In this document: piece by piece, positions 22,641-32,910 of the stretch
Layout: each line of letters opens with the position of its first letter
How positions within the stretch are numbered: the first letter of the stretch is position 1
Assembly: GCA_946406115.1 (NCBI GenBank)
Contig: OX291562.1
Location: 3,130,001 to 3,194,000 of the forward strand
Source: Apoda limacodes
Lineage: Eukaryota > Arthropoda > Insecta > Lepidoptera > Limacodidae
DNA length: 64,000 nt
Reading direction: 5' to 3'
The notes under the pieces: generated by a model
What the model was told of the DNA's origin: nothing
The model's input: the letters and a program-made list of their open reading frames with translations, nothing else
Database searches by the model: none
Position numbers and translations under genes: made by a program

Positions 22641-23179
22641 CGGTTTGTATTCTATATTCAATAAGACATATTTAGAGACACGAGCGGGCATAGCCTGCTC
22701 CAGTACATACCTAGAAAACTCTATATCTACAAGAAACACAATACATATACATACGATACGACAAGACATTTAAATAAGTATGTGTCCTAATTTTAATCAA
22801 CAAAGTAAAGAATGTAAGAGAGACATTATAGTGTTCCCATCACTAAAAAGGCGTTTATAGCTCCACACTAAAATGATGTCGACGAAATCACAAACATAAA
22901 ACTAAACTGCGAATATATTGTGCTGTAGTCACGCTTTACGACTATTGTTAGCAATAATACTAAACACACAATGCGAGGCTTGTCTCTGGAGTATTTAGAT
23001 TAGAAATGGACTTGTAAACAAATAAATAACTTCATACTTCGGAGTATGGGAGTAGGACAAGTGTCCCAATTTTCGGGTAATACAGCAAGACCCGAATCAC
23101 TCATAATAGCAATGCCTTAAGTCTCAATTTTGAGTAAATCAGAAAAATTGCACCTGATTTGTGAGACCTTTACCTAACC

Positions 23180-23290
23180 AGCCTTCATACGTTTCTACTG
23201 TTAGGGCCAATCCTCACCTGGAGCGTTTTGGCTCATAGTCCATGACGCGGGCCCAAAGCGGATTGCGGACTTTACATACTTTTTTTGTGA
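23180..23290 (-). repeat. Diverged tRNA-SINE 3' part
   Basis: The sequence has 'ctgttagggcca', 'tcatagtccatgacgcgggc' and 'gcggattgcggacttta', a minus-strand remnant of the SINE that is complete at 24.4 and 54.5 kb. Confidence 0.55.
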
Positions 23291-23483
23291 CTTTTAATAT
23301 TGCGATATTCAGTTCATCTGACCCTAACAGCAAATGTGAACTGCATTTTCCATTTCAACCAAAGTCTCGATTTTTATAGATTATGTCCTGGAAATTGATT
23401 AATTAGACCAAGCGAAACTATTAAGGTAATTCAAAGGTTTCGCACCCAGAACCCTATGCAGGTAGCAATTCAATATGCTTGTA

Positions 23484-23660
23484 AATCATCTCTAAAATGA
23501 TAATCTGGTAATCATATCTCTAAAAATTGCTAATCTGAAAATAATATATCTGAAAATCACATTTCTTAATGTTGCTAATCTGAAAATCATATCTCTGCAA
23601 ATTGTTAATAGGAAAATCATATCTTTGAAAATTGCTAATCTGTTAATCAAATCTGAAGTA
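23484..23660 (+). repeat. Degenerate 30-bp tandem repeat, about 6 units
   Basis: Successive units resemble 'aatcatatctctgaaaat' followed by 'tgctaatctg'. Spacing is mainly 30 bp with one longer unit. The array is old and shows no coding signal. Confidence 0.7.
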
Positions 23661-23952
23661 CGGTCAGTTGCAAAATTGCATATACAATTTCAAAACAAAA
23701 TAGAATGGCAAGGCGGAGTCACTCACACACTTAAAGAAATAAAGTAATATGTCTTGTAGAACCTGAGTAATATTAGTTTCATTTAATATTGTATATAATA
23801 ATTTCACTAAGAAAATTATCGTATCCGTAGCTAGTAGTGGATAGACGTATCAGATCTTAATACGTGTACTCAGTGCAATGCAGGATGTGGCTTCGAATCT
23901 CATCTTATGCCTTTCTTTTCGTTTTTGTTACATTTTACGAATAATTTTCTAA

Positions 23953-24170
23953 TAGCTATTAAGTTAGTAGCGGACACTACGTGGGTAGACATATTATTTT
24001 TGTCGTTGCCGATTTGTTTCTGGGGGTGATTGTGCTGACAAGGTTGTTTGGTGTTTTTATTTAGCTATTAAGGTAGATGCGGTCACTACATAGGTAGTCA
24101 TTTTATTTTTGTCTTTCTGGATGTTACTGCTTGTGTTGATAAGGTTGTTTGGTGTTTTTATTAAATTTTT
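23953..24170 (+). repeat. 109-bp tandem duplication
   Basis: Two units (23953-24061 and 24062-24170) share 'tagctattaag', 'gggtagac'/'aggtagtc' and 'aaggttgtttggtgttttta'. The second unit ends 14 bp before the Tc1-like start codon, so the duplicated block could be the transposon's 5' UTR or terminal region. Confidence 0.7.
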
Positions 24171-24183
24171 TGCTGAAAACAAT

Positions 24184-25205
24184 ATGCAGGCCAATATTAA
24201 TATTCAAGAGAGGATGCGTATTATAGAACTATATAATATGGGTTACAATATATCTCAAATTTGAAATGAGACTGGTTTTACCATAAGTATTTTATTTGAT
24301 GTTAATGTTATATCATAATTCTTATATCAAAATATTATAATCTAAAAAAAAAAAAAATATAATTCAGTAGTAGTTGTTGAGGTCGGTGGTGGCCGAGGGG
24401 TTTAAATTTCACTTCACGTCCCAACCTCCGCGGTTCGAACCCCGGGGTCGGCGTGTACCAATGAGTCTTTTCTTAATTTCTCAAGTACACTGATTAATTT
24501 ATTCACACCACTGATTTTTCGGTGAAGGAAAACATCGTGAGGAAACCTGCATACGTCAAGAAAAAAAAAATGACGTATGTGAAGTCCACAATCCGCACTG
24601 GGCCCGCGTGTGGACTATGGCCCAATCACCCTCAAAGCTTAAGAGGGTAGGCCGTGCCCCAGCCAACGTATGAAGGCTGGCAAGTAGTAGTTGTTGAATG
24701 AATGTTTATTTGATCTGGCTATTTGGTTTTTAGTGGATTACCGTAAAGCGTTGGGGAGGCATTGCATCATAGAAAGCCAGCTAAAAAACCCTTTTTAACT
24801 AATACCCATAAACAAGATAAATTGTTGTTTGCAAGGGTGTCTTTCGATTTTGACTGGGAGCACACCTTATTCACCGATGGGAAGTCGTTTGTATAATCTG
24901 AAAACGGGAGGCTTAATTTGTGGCGCAGAAATGGAACCCGTTATGCAGAACAAAATGTTGTCCCAAATATGGAATCTGGACGGATATCACTTAATATGTG
25001 GGGGAGGATGACTGCGGCTGGTCCATAGAAAACCTATGGGGTTTGATGGTGCAAAGATGGGACATGCGAAATGAAAGAACTACAGAGTCATTAGGGCTCA
25101 CTGTGTAGAAATATGGGACAATATTAGAGGAACAGATCTGTTCTAATATAGTCGGATCTATGCGGCGGCGCTTGTTTGCTGTAATTGAAAATAATGGAGG
25201 TTATA
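24184..25205 (+). pseudogene. Tc1-like transposase relic, split by a SINE
   Basis: The N-terminus (from 24184) reads MQANINIQERMRIIELYN and continues into a helix-turn-helix-like segment with a stop. After the SINE insertion the gene resumes near 24745. It shows HRKPAKKPFLTNTHK, FDWEHTLFTD (the conserved Asp of the DDE domain), LNLWRRNGTRYAEQN and MWG. A deletion removes the part with the last catalytic residue. A C-terminal trace, GSMRRRLFAVIENNGG, then ends near 25205. Intact Tc1 enzymes cut and paste DNA at TA sites. This copy has at least four stops and two frames. Confidence 0.75.
24381..24682 (+). mobile_element. Complete tRNA-derived SINE with 15-bp TSD
   Basis: The 302-bp element begins 'ggtcggtggtggccgagggg' (A box TGGCCGAGGGG), has the B box 'ggttcgaacccc', a tRNA-unrelated body and a 3' end 'gaaggctggca' without poly(A). 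It is flanked by a perfect 15-bp duplication AGTAGTAGTTGTTGA (24366-24380 and 24683-24697). It sits within the Tc1-like relic. RNA polymerase III would read it through the A and B boxes. Confidence 0.95.
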
Positions 25206-25209
25206 TTAT

Positions 25210-25560
25210 ATAGACGCGTCGGACTCGCGCACGAAGGGTTCCGTACCATTATATATAAAAACGGCAAAAAATCACGTTTGTTGTGTCGGAGCCCCCCTTA
25301 AATTTTTGTTTTATTTTAATTTAGTTATTTATTTATAAAGTAACTATATAACTAAATATTCTGTAAATATTTTAAGCGTCTAACTGTTGCCATTATCAAT
25401 ATCGAGCAAAAAAATCACGTTTGTTGTATGGGAGCCCCCTTAAATTTTTATTTTACTCTTACTCTTACTCTCACTCTTACTCTTTTTCTATAGATATATA
25501 TATTTATATATATCTATAGAAAAAGAGACATTTATACGGAACCCTAGAGATTTATAAAAT
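25210..25560 (+). repeat. 'ggttccgtac' repeats, two pieces in series
   Basis: Two partial copies lie head to tail. The first has 'gcacgaagggttccgtacc' and 'aaaaatcacgtttgttgtg'; the second has 'aaaaatcacgtttgttgtat'. A pentamer run (tactct) and a perfect palindrome follow, and the block ends 'cggaaccctag'. These correspond to the end of the repeat that is complete at 56.87 kb. Confidence 0.65.
25480..25527. repeat. Perfect palindrome, 23-bp arms
   Basis: The left arm 'ctctttttctatagatat' plus 'atata' (25480-25502) is exactly complementary to 25505-25527, leaving a 2-nt spacer. Confidence 0.9.
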
Positions 25561-25564
25561 TATA

Positions 25565-27330
25565 GTAAAAACCATTTTTATTTGATTGCATGTGTTTTAA
25601 TTCTTGCAAACAAAACAAAAAGTTCTCATACCAACTGGTGCTTTTCAGAGAGAACTAGATATCAAAACATAAAAAAAGTAATTCCTAACCAAAATACTCA
25701 ATACGAAAATAGCGTGACTTAAACCATAGGCTCAACGATTTAATACGCTGCGCCTATTGATCACACCACGGGGCAGATAACACTTAATGCGAAATAAACA
25801 ATACGTATATAGAACAACACTGCAGTTTACACCTAATTAATTTTTTAGGTTAAGAAACCAAAAGATATAAGAACGGCTTTAATAAACTGGTACTAGTATA
25901 AAGAAAACTAAACCTAATTTTTTCGATTTAAGGTTAATATTATTGACAGTTCTGATAATGTTAATGTGTGAGTCATAGATTCACAGAATGGCTCCACGCA
26001 ATTTTAACCTTCACACTATGTATGGACTATTGCAAATGACCGTACATATACTCTAATATAATTATCAAGGAGCATAAATTTAATAATTGTGATGTTTGGC
26101 TAAGAATATTCATTTAACAAACAAAACAATAAAAACCTCATGAAATTATATTTTTTTAATAAAAGTTATAACTAATAAGGCCTGCCGATCCTTACCTTAG
26201 CTATTTTCATGAATTTAACAAAATACCAACACGTCATGCTGTTTTTCTTACGTTATTTTTTCAAAGCTTCGCAGGTTTTTTTTTAACCTATTTTTGCTGA
26301 CAGATTTATGTCGCAAACAACGGAGAGCAATTTCATGGACTTGCTTTTAATAACTGAAACAGTCAGAAATATGAGATTTTTGTTGTGTGTTTTGACACTG
26401 CAAACATTAAATCAGTAAAAATCTATAGTAAAGAAAATTGGTTTAATTCAATATGTATGTTTGTGGGAATGTCCGTTATTCTGTAAACGGCTGGGCCCAT
26501 TTCGATAAATGGGGTCTTAAATGATCGGTGTTTATCTCCCGAGTGTTATAAGGTACATAAAATAGTAAATCGTAGTAAAAAAAAAACGGATAAAACTATT
26601 TGGATTTGATTTTTTTTTTTCGAAACTTGATCTCGAATGTTCTTAGCTATGATTCAAGAAATTCTCTTCAGCCGATTGAAGGTCATCAGCTCTTGTCTAG
26701 TCGATAAAGAGATAAAAGATTTTCTTTCCACAAGTCTGGTGGATTCGATATTTGGTGTCGTGTTACTTCAATGATATTGCATAAACATAATAACATTAAT
26801 CTGATGCTGAAGGATCACCTGGAACCTGCAGTATGCCCAACTCCTTACCAACTTACACCAGAGGTTTGGGCTCATTGGAATGGGTCATAGAAAGATGGTA
26901 AAACAGAAAAGAGAAATGAAGATTATATAATTATTGAGGGATTCTAAGCTACCTTACTCGACAATTGATATGTTTTTTTAAGGTCGGTTTTTTTTAATTT
27001 TAAGATAATTTCACTAGTTAATAATTTAACTGGATCAAGTTCTGTGATCTCATAAAATGCATAGAACATGATCTCTCGGAAACTGAAAATTAAAATAGAT
27101 AGGTACGTTTATTAGAGTTTATGGCCGTTTTAATTTATCTGAATGGTTGCTGACGGGGAACAACACGAATGATTGCAACGTCGACTGATCGGAAAAGTTA
27201 TTAATATATACTCGTAAAAGTAGCAATTTATTTCACGCGAAGTAAATACAATTGTTTAATTAAAAAAAAAAAAAAAATTATATGAGTTATATAAGTTACA
27301 TATTGTTTCTAAAATTAAAAAACTGTCCTA
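25565..27330. other. AT-rich stretch with one dispersed repeat
   Basis: No gene was recognised. The block at 26265-26375 is shared with 30.9 and 37.1 kb and is listed separately. A poly(A) run lies at 27262. Confidence 0.4.
26265..26375 (+). repeat. Dispersed repeat, copy 1 of 3
   Basis: It has 'gcttcgcaggtt', 'cgcaaacaacggagagcaat' and 'ttcatggac'. The same order occurs at 30882-31030 and 37055-37210. The family is unnamed. Confidence 0.6.
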
Positions 27331-27340
27331 CTAATATTAT

Positions 27341-27600
27341 AAATGTGAAGGTTTGGATGTTTTTTCTCAATCACGCTTTAACCACTGGACGGATCGGAAT
27401 GAATCTTGGCACTCATATGGGTTAGGTGTCGTAAGATAGGAAATAGGCTACTTTTTATCCCGGAAAAATCAAATAACCGAGCTTAATCTACCTATAGATT
27501 GCTATAGCAAACTTCATAAGTATAATTTAAGGAGTTAATTAATAAGTTCCACGCCGATAACCGACTTTAGGGCGGGCGGAGCCGCTGGCAAAATCAAGTA
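27341..27600 (+). mobile_element. Helitron-like non-autonomous element
   Basis: It starts 'tcctactaatattataaatg'; Helitrons begin with TC. It contains 'gataggaaataggctact' and 'tttttatcccgg', and ends with the hairpin-forming 'gggcggagccgctggcaaaa' and a degraded CTAGT ('tcaagta'). It encodes nothing. Confidence 0.65.
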
Positions 27601-27653
27601 ATAAATAAATGAAAAAAATAATTCGATAATCTGCATCTGTGGTACCTACTGTG

Positions 27654-27880
27654 TTAAGAGAATACGATTCACAGCGTACTACATACAAACGAACTTTCCA
27701 CTTAATTTTGACACTAATCAAACATCATGACATTTTCAAGAAGTGTTCTAGTCATAAATATATAGGTCTGCATTGTGCCAGTTTTCTATTAAATTGTACC
27801 TATAGTTTAAAATTAATACAGAAGTCGTGTCTTTTATCAAATAACATTTTAGTACCAACTCGTAGCAGGTTATTTAGTAG
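27654..27880 (+). repeat. Partial copy of the 46.7-52.3 kb foldback family
   Basis: It begins 'ttaagagaatacgattcaca', like the outer end of the large foldback. It also contains 'ataggtctgcattgtgccag' and 'ttttctattaaatt', matching the foldback right arm near 52.0 kb in the opposite orientation. The order suggests an internally deleted copy. Confidence 0.6.
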
Positions 27881-28114
27881 ACGTATTTCATAGAATCACA
27901 CTAGTTTTCTACGTACCAACGATTTTCTTATTGCATAGCCGCTGTCACTTCTGTATCTTATTTCCACTTCACAACACATTTTGAAAGCGTTAGAATGAAA
28001 TGGTGCACTTCTCAATACTTGAACAGACTTCATGAAATGGAAATAAATCTCAATTCGAATATATTTTGTACATCTGTACTAATATAATAAAGCTGAAGAG
28101 TTTTTGTTATGATT

Positions 28115-28165
28115 ATTATTACTATTAATATTATTACTATTAATATTATTACTATTAATATTATT
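28115..28165 (+). repeat. 15-bp microsatellite-like array
   Basis: 'attattactattaat' is repeated about 3.4 times. The minus-strand frame reads a Leu-Ile-Val-Ile-Ile periodicity from it, which is incidental. Confidence 0.9.
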
Positions 28166-28249
28166 TTGTTTGAACGCCCTACGTTTTGGTCCGATTCAAC
28201 CCTACGAAGACAAAAGTGACAATCAAATAACGAATGGATAGAAACTTGC

Positions 28250-28920
28250 ATTGAAATTTAGATTTCATTTTTTATGCCAAAATGTTAGATGGTAAAATTA
28301 TGTCCAAATCACGTATAATTCGTTACACTTATAGCCTATAAATACTTCCTAACAATGATCTTGTAGACAGCAGGCACCTTAGAAGTAGGAGAGTGGAAAC
28401 GCAATAGAGAGCAATGAAAAGACTCCTCTTGCACGGCTCTTTTTAGCTCATGATCTGAAGTATTACAACCCCTCCGAAACGAGAATAATTTATCGCTAAA
28501 TAATAAATTGGTACCTGGAGCTTCACGAAATTAGACTTTTAATTTGCGATTTTTATTTTGCGATGATAGAGTAGAGCTTTACATGGTCCTGTACGAAGCG
28601 GCGGTGCTGCGTGTTCTAACGTCCCTACATCAAAAGTTGATCACATCAAAACTTTTTTAGTTCATCACACACAATTAACTGCTTCTTTACTTTACTTACT
28701 CCATTAAAGTTCTGTCCAAGACTGTGTCAGAATTTTTCTGGCCAAAAAATAACAGTCCTTTAAAAAATGTTTTCTCATTGCTCTTCAGATAGTCTTTTAA
28801 CGTTTTCGATATTTGACCTATTTAATAAAATTTCAAATTTTGTTGTTGTCTCGCGTCAACTAGGGATCAGCGTTCGTGGCGAGGAAACGTATACTAATTA
28901 ATAAACATTTTTTTACCAAT
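28250..28920. other. AT-rich non-coding stretch
   Basis: I saw nothing that I can assign to a gene or repeat. Confidence 0.4.
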
Positions 28921-28929
28921 TCAAAGAGG

Positions 28930-29208
28930 TGCAACATAGCGATAGATAACTGTCCATAGTTTATCGCTACATATCGATTGTCGACGCGATTACGCATACA
29001 ACGTGGTTAGCCAGCATCCCTTTTCCCTCACGTACCAAAACGTATAGTTAAGTTAATGTAGTAATAATAAGTATATAAGAGAAGCTATATTGTACAGAGC
29101 TCTCATTCTAGTTGCACTCTATACTTAATCTCTATACGTCAACAGTGATTATACAAGTTATAAGTACAATGTCTTTACTTCAGTCCTACAATCAACCTGT
29201 TTATTTCA
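28930..29208 (+). mobile_element. Candidate solo LTR
   Basis: The 279-bp segment starts TG and ends CA and is flanked by a 4-bp duplication GAGG (28926-28929 and 29209-29212). Inside, a TATA box 'tatataag' (29072) lies 33 bp before the A of an initiator TCATTC (29103-29108). No gag, pol or second LTR is nearby. The short TSD makes the boundaries tentative. Confidence 0.5.
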
Positions 29209-29244
29209 GAGGTATCTCTAAGGATTACAATATGGGCTTTACAT

Positions 29245-29390
29245 AAGAAATAAGTTATAAGGTTCTTAAATGGTAGTCAATGCGCGAGTGATGATCCTAG
29301 TATTGCAAGCGTCCATAGGCTACGGTGACCGCCTACCAGCAGGTAGACCATAAGCTTGTTTGCAACCTTAGTGGTATAAAAAAAATACCT
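29245..29390 (+). repeat. LINE 3'-end repeat
   Basis: It runs from 'aaataagttataaggttct' through 'gcgcgagtgatgatcc' and 'ttgcaagcgtccataggcta' to 'ggtataaaaaaaat'. It is one of the better preserved copies. Confidence 0.8.
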
Positions 29391-29789
29391 CTGGAACTAT
29401 TCTAATATGTGGCTTGGCCGCTTCGCTTCCGTCACATGGGTGTAAGGTAAAAAAATTATACACTGTTCATTACTTTTCTGTTATATAGTTCTTGTAGTAA
29501 CGGAAATGCCAAGTTTGTGAAATAAGGGCTTGTAGAGTTAGAGTGTGTAGAATTAGAAGCTTGACAGTGCGAGCCATAAGTTTCGCTTGGCAACATTTAA
29601 CATGATTGGTAGGATTCATTTTACACTTGATATTCCAATTCTCAAAGAAGATTATAGCGTATTTAACATTACGCTTCAACCCTTAGGAGCCGCGTAAAAA
29701 GAAAAAAAAGTCAAAAAGGACAGGCGACGGGGGATGTCAGCAATGGTAAGGGTAGAACAACGTTTGCCAGGTCAGCTGGTCCATATAAA

Positions 29790-30022
29790 TATTACAAATG
29801 CGCAAGGAACTCTGTCTGTCTGTAACCTCTTCACGCTCAAACCGCTGTATCGATTAGGATTAAATTTGGCATGGCGATAGTTTGAGTCCCGGGGAAGGAC
29901 AAGGGCTGCATGAAACTTTAAGTGAAAGTCGTATTTTTTTTCTATAATTGAGGAGTTGCCATTGAAATCCTACACCGATAACCAAATTTAGGGCGAGTAG
30001 AACCGCGGGCAAAAGCTAGTAT
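29790..30022 (+). mobile_element. Helitron-like non-autonomous element
   Basis: It has 'aatattacaaatgcg' at the start, 'tttggcatggcgatagtttg' and 'accgataaccaaatttaggg', and ends 'accgcgggcaaaagctagt'. The CTAGT terminus is intact. Confidence 0.7.
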
Positions 30023-30514
30023 AATATTAAATACAATTTTTTACATACCTCAGTTTTACCGTTTGTTAACACTAGTGTCCTGAGCCCAGTCAAGTTCTTA
30101 CCCACGTGTGTTTATTTGGCATAAAGTTAAAATTTAATTTTCGATTTCAAAAGTGTTCCAAAAAGCTGTTAAAATACTTTTTTGTAACAAAATTTGATTA
30201 AACATTTTCAGAGTTATCAACACAGATATCTGTACGCAAATAAACGAGAGAATGACATTCATTAACAAACAGGACCCTCATTACTCTCGTACACACGTCA
30301 CGCGTCGACGAGAGCCTGACTGACGGCGGATTTATGTGCGTAACCGATTTATCCGACTCCGCTCAATATTTATTTAGGTCTGCTTTTCATTTTGTACGAT
30401 TGTTACTGAAAAAACTCTAAATCTAACAAATTACGAAGATATAAAAACTATCTTTCTATTTTCAAAATACGAAAACTAAACGTTAATTTGACAGAGTTGG
30501 TTCGCCATTGTTTG

Positions 30515-30620
30515 TCCCCATTACACATGGACACAGACCTCTCCTTAGAAAAAGGACGCTTAGGCCATAGTCTACCACCACGCTGGCCCTGTGCAAATTA
30601 TCGTGCTAGTGGTAACCCGT
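30515..30620 (+). repeat. Dispersed repeat ('taggccatagtctacc')
   Basis: It contains 'acagacctctccttagaaa', 'taggccatagtctaccacca' and 'cgctggccctgtgcaaatt'. This phrase is widespread in Lepidoptera. Family and orientation are unknown. Confidence 0.45.
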
Positions 30621-30881
30621 AAAGCCTCTCTAACTTGGCCTAACAACTGCTGTCATTAATAACCGCAGAAGAGCTTAGAAAATAGTTCCATCAGTCGATC
30701 AGCCATCCTTTCCGACGTTGCTTATCTTCGCAAATCGTTTCCGATGGATGAATGTTACTGGGACACGAGCGAAGTATTACTGGCTACAAAAACAAAATCT
30801 TCTATATATCTATTTATGTTGATACGATAATCTCTGTTGATGATTTACTTGACCTATCAACATGTCACAAGAGTATTGGCT

Positions 30882-31030
30882 GGTATACTTGTTTGTACAT
30901 GATAATTGAGGCTTCGCAGGTTCTTTATCCCCTTTTGGTCGACTAAATTTTGCTGCAAACAACAAAGCGCAATTTTATGGACTACTTAACTTCCCCGGGT
31001 TTTAAGGAATTTATAGTCGGAAATTAACGT
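30882..31030 (+). repeat. Dispersed repeat, copy 2 of 3
   Basis: It matches 37055-37210 over 'cttgtttgtacatgataatt', 'ggttctt', 'ggtcgact', 'tgctgcaaacaaca' and 'gcgcaattt'. The family is unnamed. Confidence 0.65.
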
Positions 31031-31140
31031 ATGAACCATATATATATAGTCGAAAATAACTTTAAATTAATATTTAATTTTTAATTGAAGAAGAAGAAAA
31101 TACATTTCTTTTTATTTTAAGTCATATATTACTTTGTGTA

Positions 31141-31269
31141 TTATCAACATAAATAAATAAATACTTTCATATCAAAGATGCAGTCAAAAGATTAACCTCG
31201 AGCCAGGACTTGAACATGCGACCCTTCCATTCCGTGTAATTGCTCTACCACTGAGCCACCGAGGCACAA
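31141..31269 (-). repeat. tRNA-like SINE, head and part of body
   Basis: On the minus strand the head (31195-31265) can fold as a tRNA: acceptor GCCTCGG with CTCGAGG plus one base, D stem GCTC/GAGC, and a T arm with 'gttcaagtcc'. The A box is 'tggctcagtgg'. The body follows toward 31141. The anticodon stem is poorly paired, so it is not a real tRNA gene. It is the left half of an inverted pair whose right half lies at 32.33 kb. Confidence 0.75.
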
Positions 31270-31274
31270 GTCTG

Positions 31275-31545
31275 GGGTCATTCCCACTAGTACACCCAAA
31301 TAGTTCAACCGTTGAACTAATGGGAATTTATTGTTGCAGTAGTTCAACTATGTATAATTTTTTTTAAGAGTTGAACTACTGGGACAATCTAGTTGAACTA
31401 AGTTACAGGGCCGATTCAGTTGATTTAAAAGATGAAATTTATATATATGTACCTAATCTCATTTATTTACGTTTAATAATTTTTGCTGAAATAAAACCAA
31501 AATTAAACAACTGTTTATTTAAAAACGAAAGGCTCTGGCAGCCTG
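31275..31545 (+). repeat. 255-bp direct repeat, copy 1 of 2
   Basis: It is nearly identical to 32651-32910, from 'cattcccactagtacaccc' to 'ctgtttatttaaaaacgaaa'. It holds five AGTTCA/TGAACT hexamers (31302, 31313, 31341, 31372, 31394), arranged as direct and inverted pairs. It is placed directly after the tRNA-like SINE in both copies. Confidence 0.85.
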
Positions 31546-31575
31546 GCTACGTCGCCACTAAAATGTATGCGCATA

Positions 31576-31733
31576 AACTGCACCTCACTCACTCAGCCGC
31601 CAACCGAACTGCACCTCACTCACTCAGCCGCCAACCGAACTGCACCTCACTCACTCAGCCGCCAACCGAACTGCACCTCACTCACTCAGCCGCCAACCGA
31701 ACTGCACCTCACTCACTCAGCCGCCAACCGAAC
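31576..31733 (+). repeat. 31-bp minisatellite, 5 units
   Basis: Five nearly perfect units start at 31576, 31607, 31638, 31669 and 31700, each with 'ctgcacctcactcactcagc' followed by 'cgccaaccg'. Because 31 is not a multiple of 3, every plus-strand frame cycles through the same 31-residue sequence without a stop. This creates two overlapping open frames (31371-31775 and 31567-31842). I see no evidence that either is translated. Confidence 0.95.
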
Positions 31734-31737
31734 GCCA

Positions 31738-32327
31738 TTTTGGATGCTCGCTTATATTTTAGTACATTTGTATAGCGTTGAAAAAATGAGTTTCGATGCC
31801 GAAAGCTGTATCGTGGAAATTCAAAACCGACCGCGCTCATGAGATAGTGCATCGAATGATTATTCCGCCATTATCAGGATATTTTCTTAAATCTCAATAT
31901 AGTTTTAAGAAAACACCACTTCGGCTGCGATCCCATATATAAGTACCCATACTTTGCTTTTTTTCTTCTTTTCTCTTTGTATTTTTCTGCGACGAACATA
32001 ATAAACAAGTGCGATCTCCTCTACGTCCATTCCTACGATGTCGTCAAACTGACTGAAGAGTAGCCATAGCTACTCTGTTTGACGACCTTTGGATGCCAGA
32101 GGTTTAAGTACCCATAGTTTAAGTACTAGCTTAGGTTGGGCTTGGGCATGTTGGGCTAATACACTTTTCCTTTTTGACCGGTTTTCCTTTGTTTTCTAAA
32201 CTAAAAAAATAAATAAAAGTCAATAATTATAACTAAATAATTATTAAATACTTACCAAAAGTGAATTTTATAGATCTGCATCTATATTTCACGGATAAAT
32301 ACTTATAAAAATACAAAAAAGCAGGTT
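31738..32327. other. Segment between direct repeats with promoter-like motif
   Basis: It contains a TATA-like 'atatataagtacccat' near 31936, a 'cataataaac' near 31998 and the nested hairpin at 32040. The phrase 'taagtacccata' occurs at about 31941 and again at 32105. It might be remains of an LTR, but no boundaries can be fixed. Confidence 0.35.
32040..32086. other. Nested perfect hairpin
   Basis: The outer stem GTCGTCAAAC (32040-32049) pairs with GTTTGACGAC (32077-32086). The inner stem AGAGTAGC (32057-32064) pairs with GCTACTCT (32069-32076) around a CATA loop. The outer and inner 3' strands adjoin, and a 7-nt bulge lies on the 5' side. Confidence 0.85.
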
Positions 32328-32650
32328 CAAGTCCTGGCTCGAGGTTAATCTTTTGACTGCATCTTTGATGTGAAAGTATTTATTTATTTATGCTGATGAT
32401 ATTATAGCCATGATATGGCATGTATAATATATTTTCTTCTACGACTCTGACCTTCAGGGTGTCATGAACGAACAAAGATTATTTCAATGTATGTATGTTT
32501 ATATTGAATTTCTTACTTTAATGAAGATTTTGTGTGTTAATAAGATTGATGTACTTGGACTTTATAAGTCACTAGGAGTTGTATGTGACGCTCGTTACGA
32601 GCGTATTTCCAGATCAAAGATGTAGTTGGGATTTTTATCAGTGATACTTG
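32328..32650 (+). repeat. tRNA-like SINE, T-arm, body and junction to next unit
   Basis: It begins 'gcaggttcaagtcctggctc', continues with the body ('aatcttttgactgcatcttt', 'gatgtacttggactttataa') and runs into 'gagttgtatgtgacgctcg' and 'gatgtagttgggattttt'. Those are the sequences that precede the tRNA-like head in the 40.4 kb copy. This order implies head-to-tail SINE units. It mirrors 31141-31195. Confidence 0.75.
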
Positions 32651-32910
32651 CGGTCATTCCCGCTAGTACACCCAATAAGTTCAACCGTTGAACTAATGGG
32701 AATTTTTGTTGCAGTAGTTCAACTATGTATAATTTTTTTAAGAGTTGAACTACTGGGACAATCTAGTTGAACTACCTCACAGGAGCTGATTCAGTTGATT
32801 TCAATTTATATATTTGTACTTAATCTTATTTACTTACGTTAACAATTTATAAACTTTTGCTGAAATAAAACAAAAAATTAAACACCTGTTTATTTAAAAA
32901 CGAAAATCAT
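32651..32910 (+). repeat. 255-bp direct repeat, copy 2 of 2
   Basis: This is the second copy of the block at 31275-31545, with the same hexamer cluster and few differences. Together with the SINE halves, the pair brackets the minisatellite and hairpin region. Confidence 0.85.

Noticed and set aside
31195..31265. Possible tRNA gene
   Set aside because: The cloverleaf has G.T pairs at both ends of the acceptor and a weak anticodon stem, and the sequence is embedded in a repeat present at several loci. It is a tRNA-derived repeat.
31371..31842. Two overlapping frames with Leu/Thr/His/Pro-rich repeats
   Set aside because: They are created by the 31-bp minisatellite and have no recognisable domain or conserved start.
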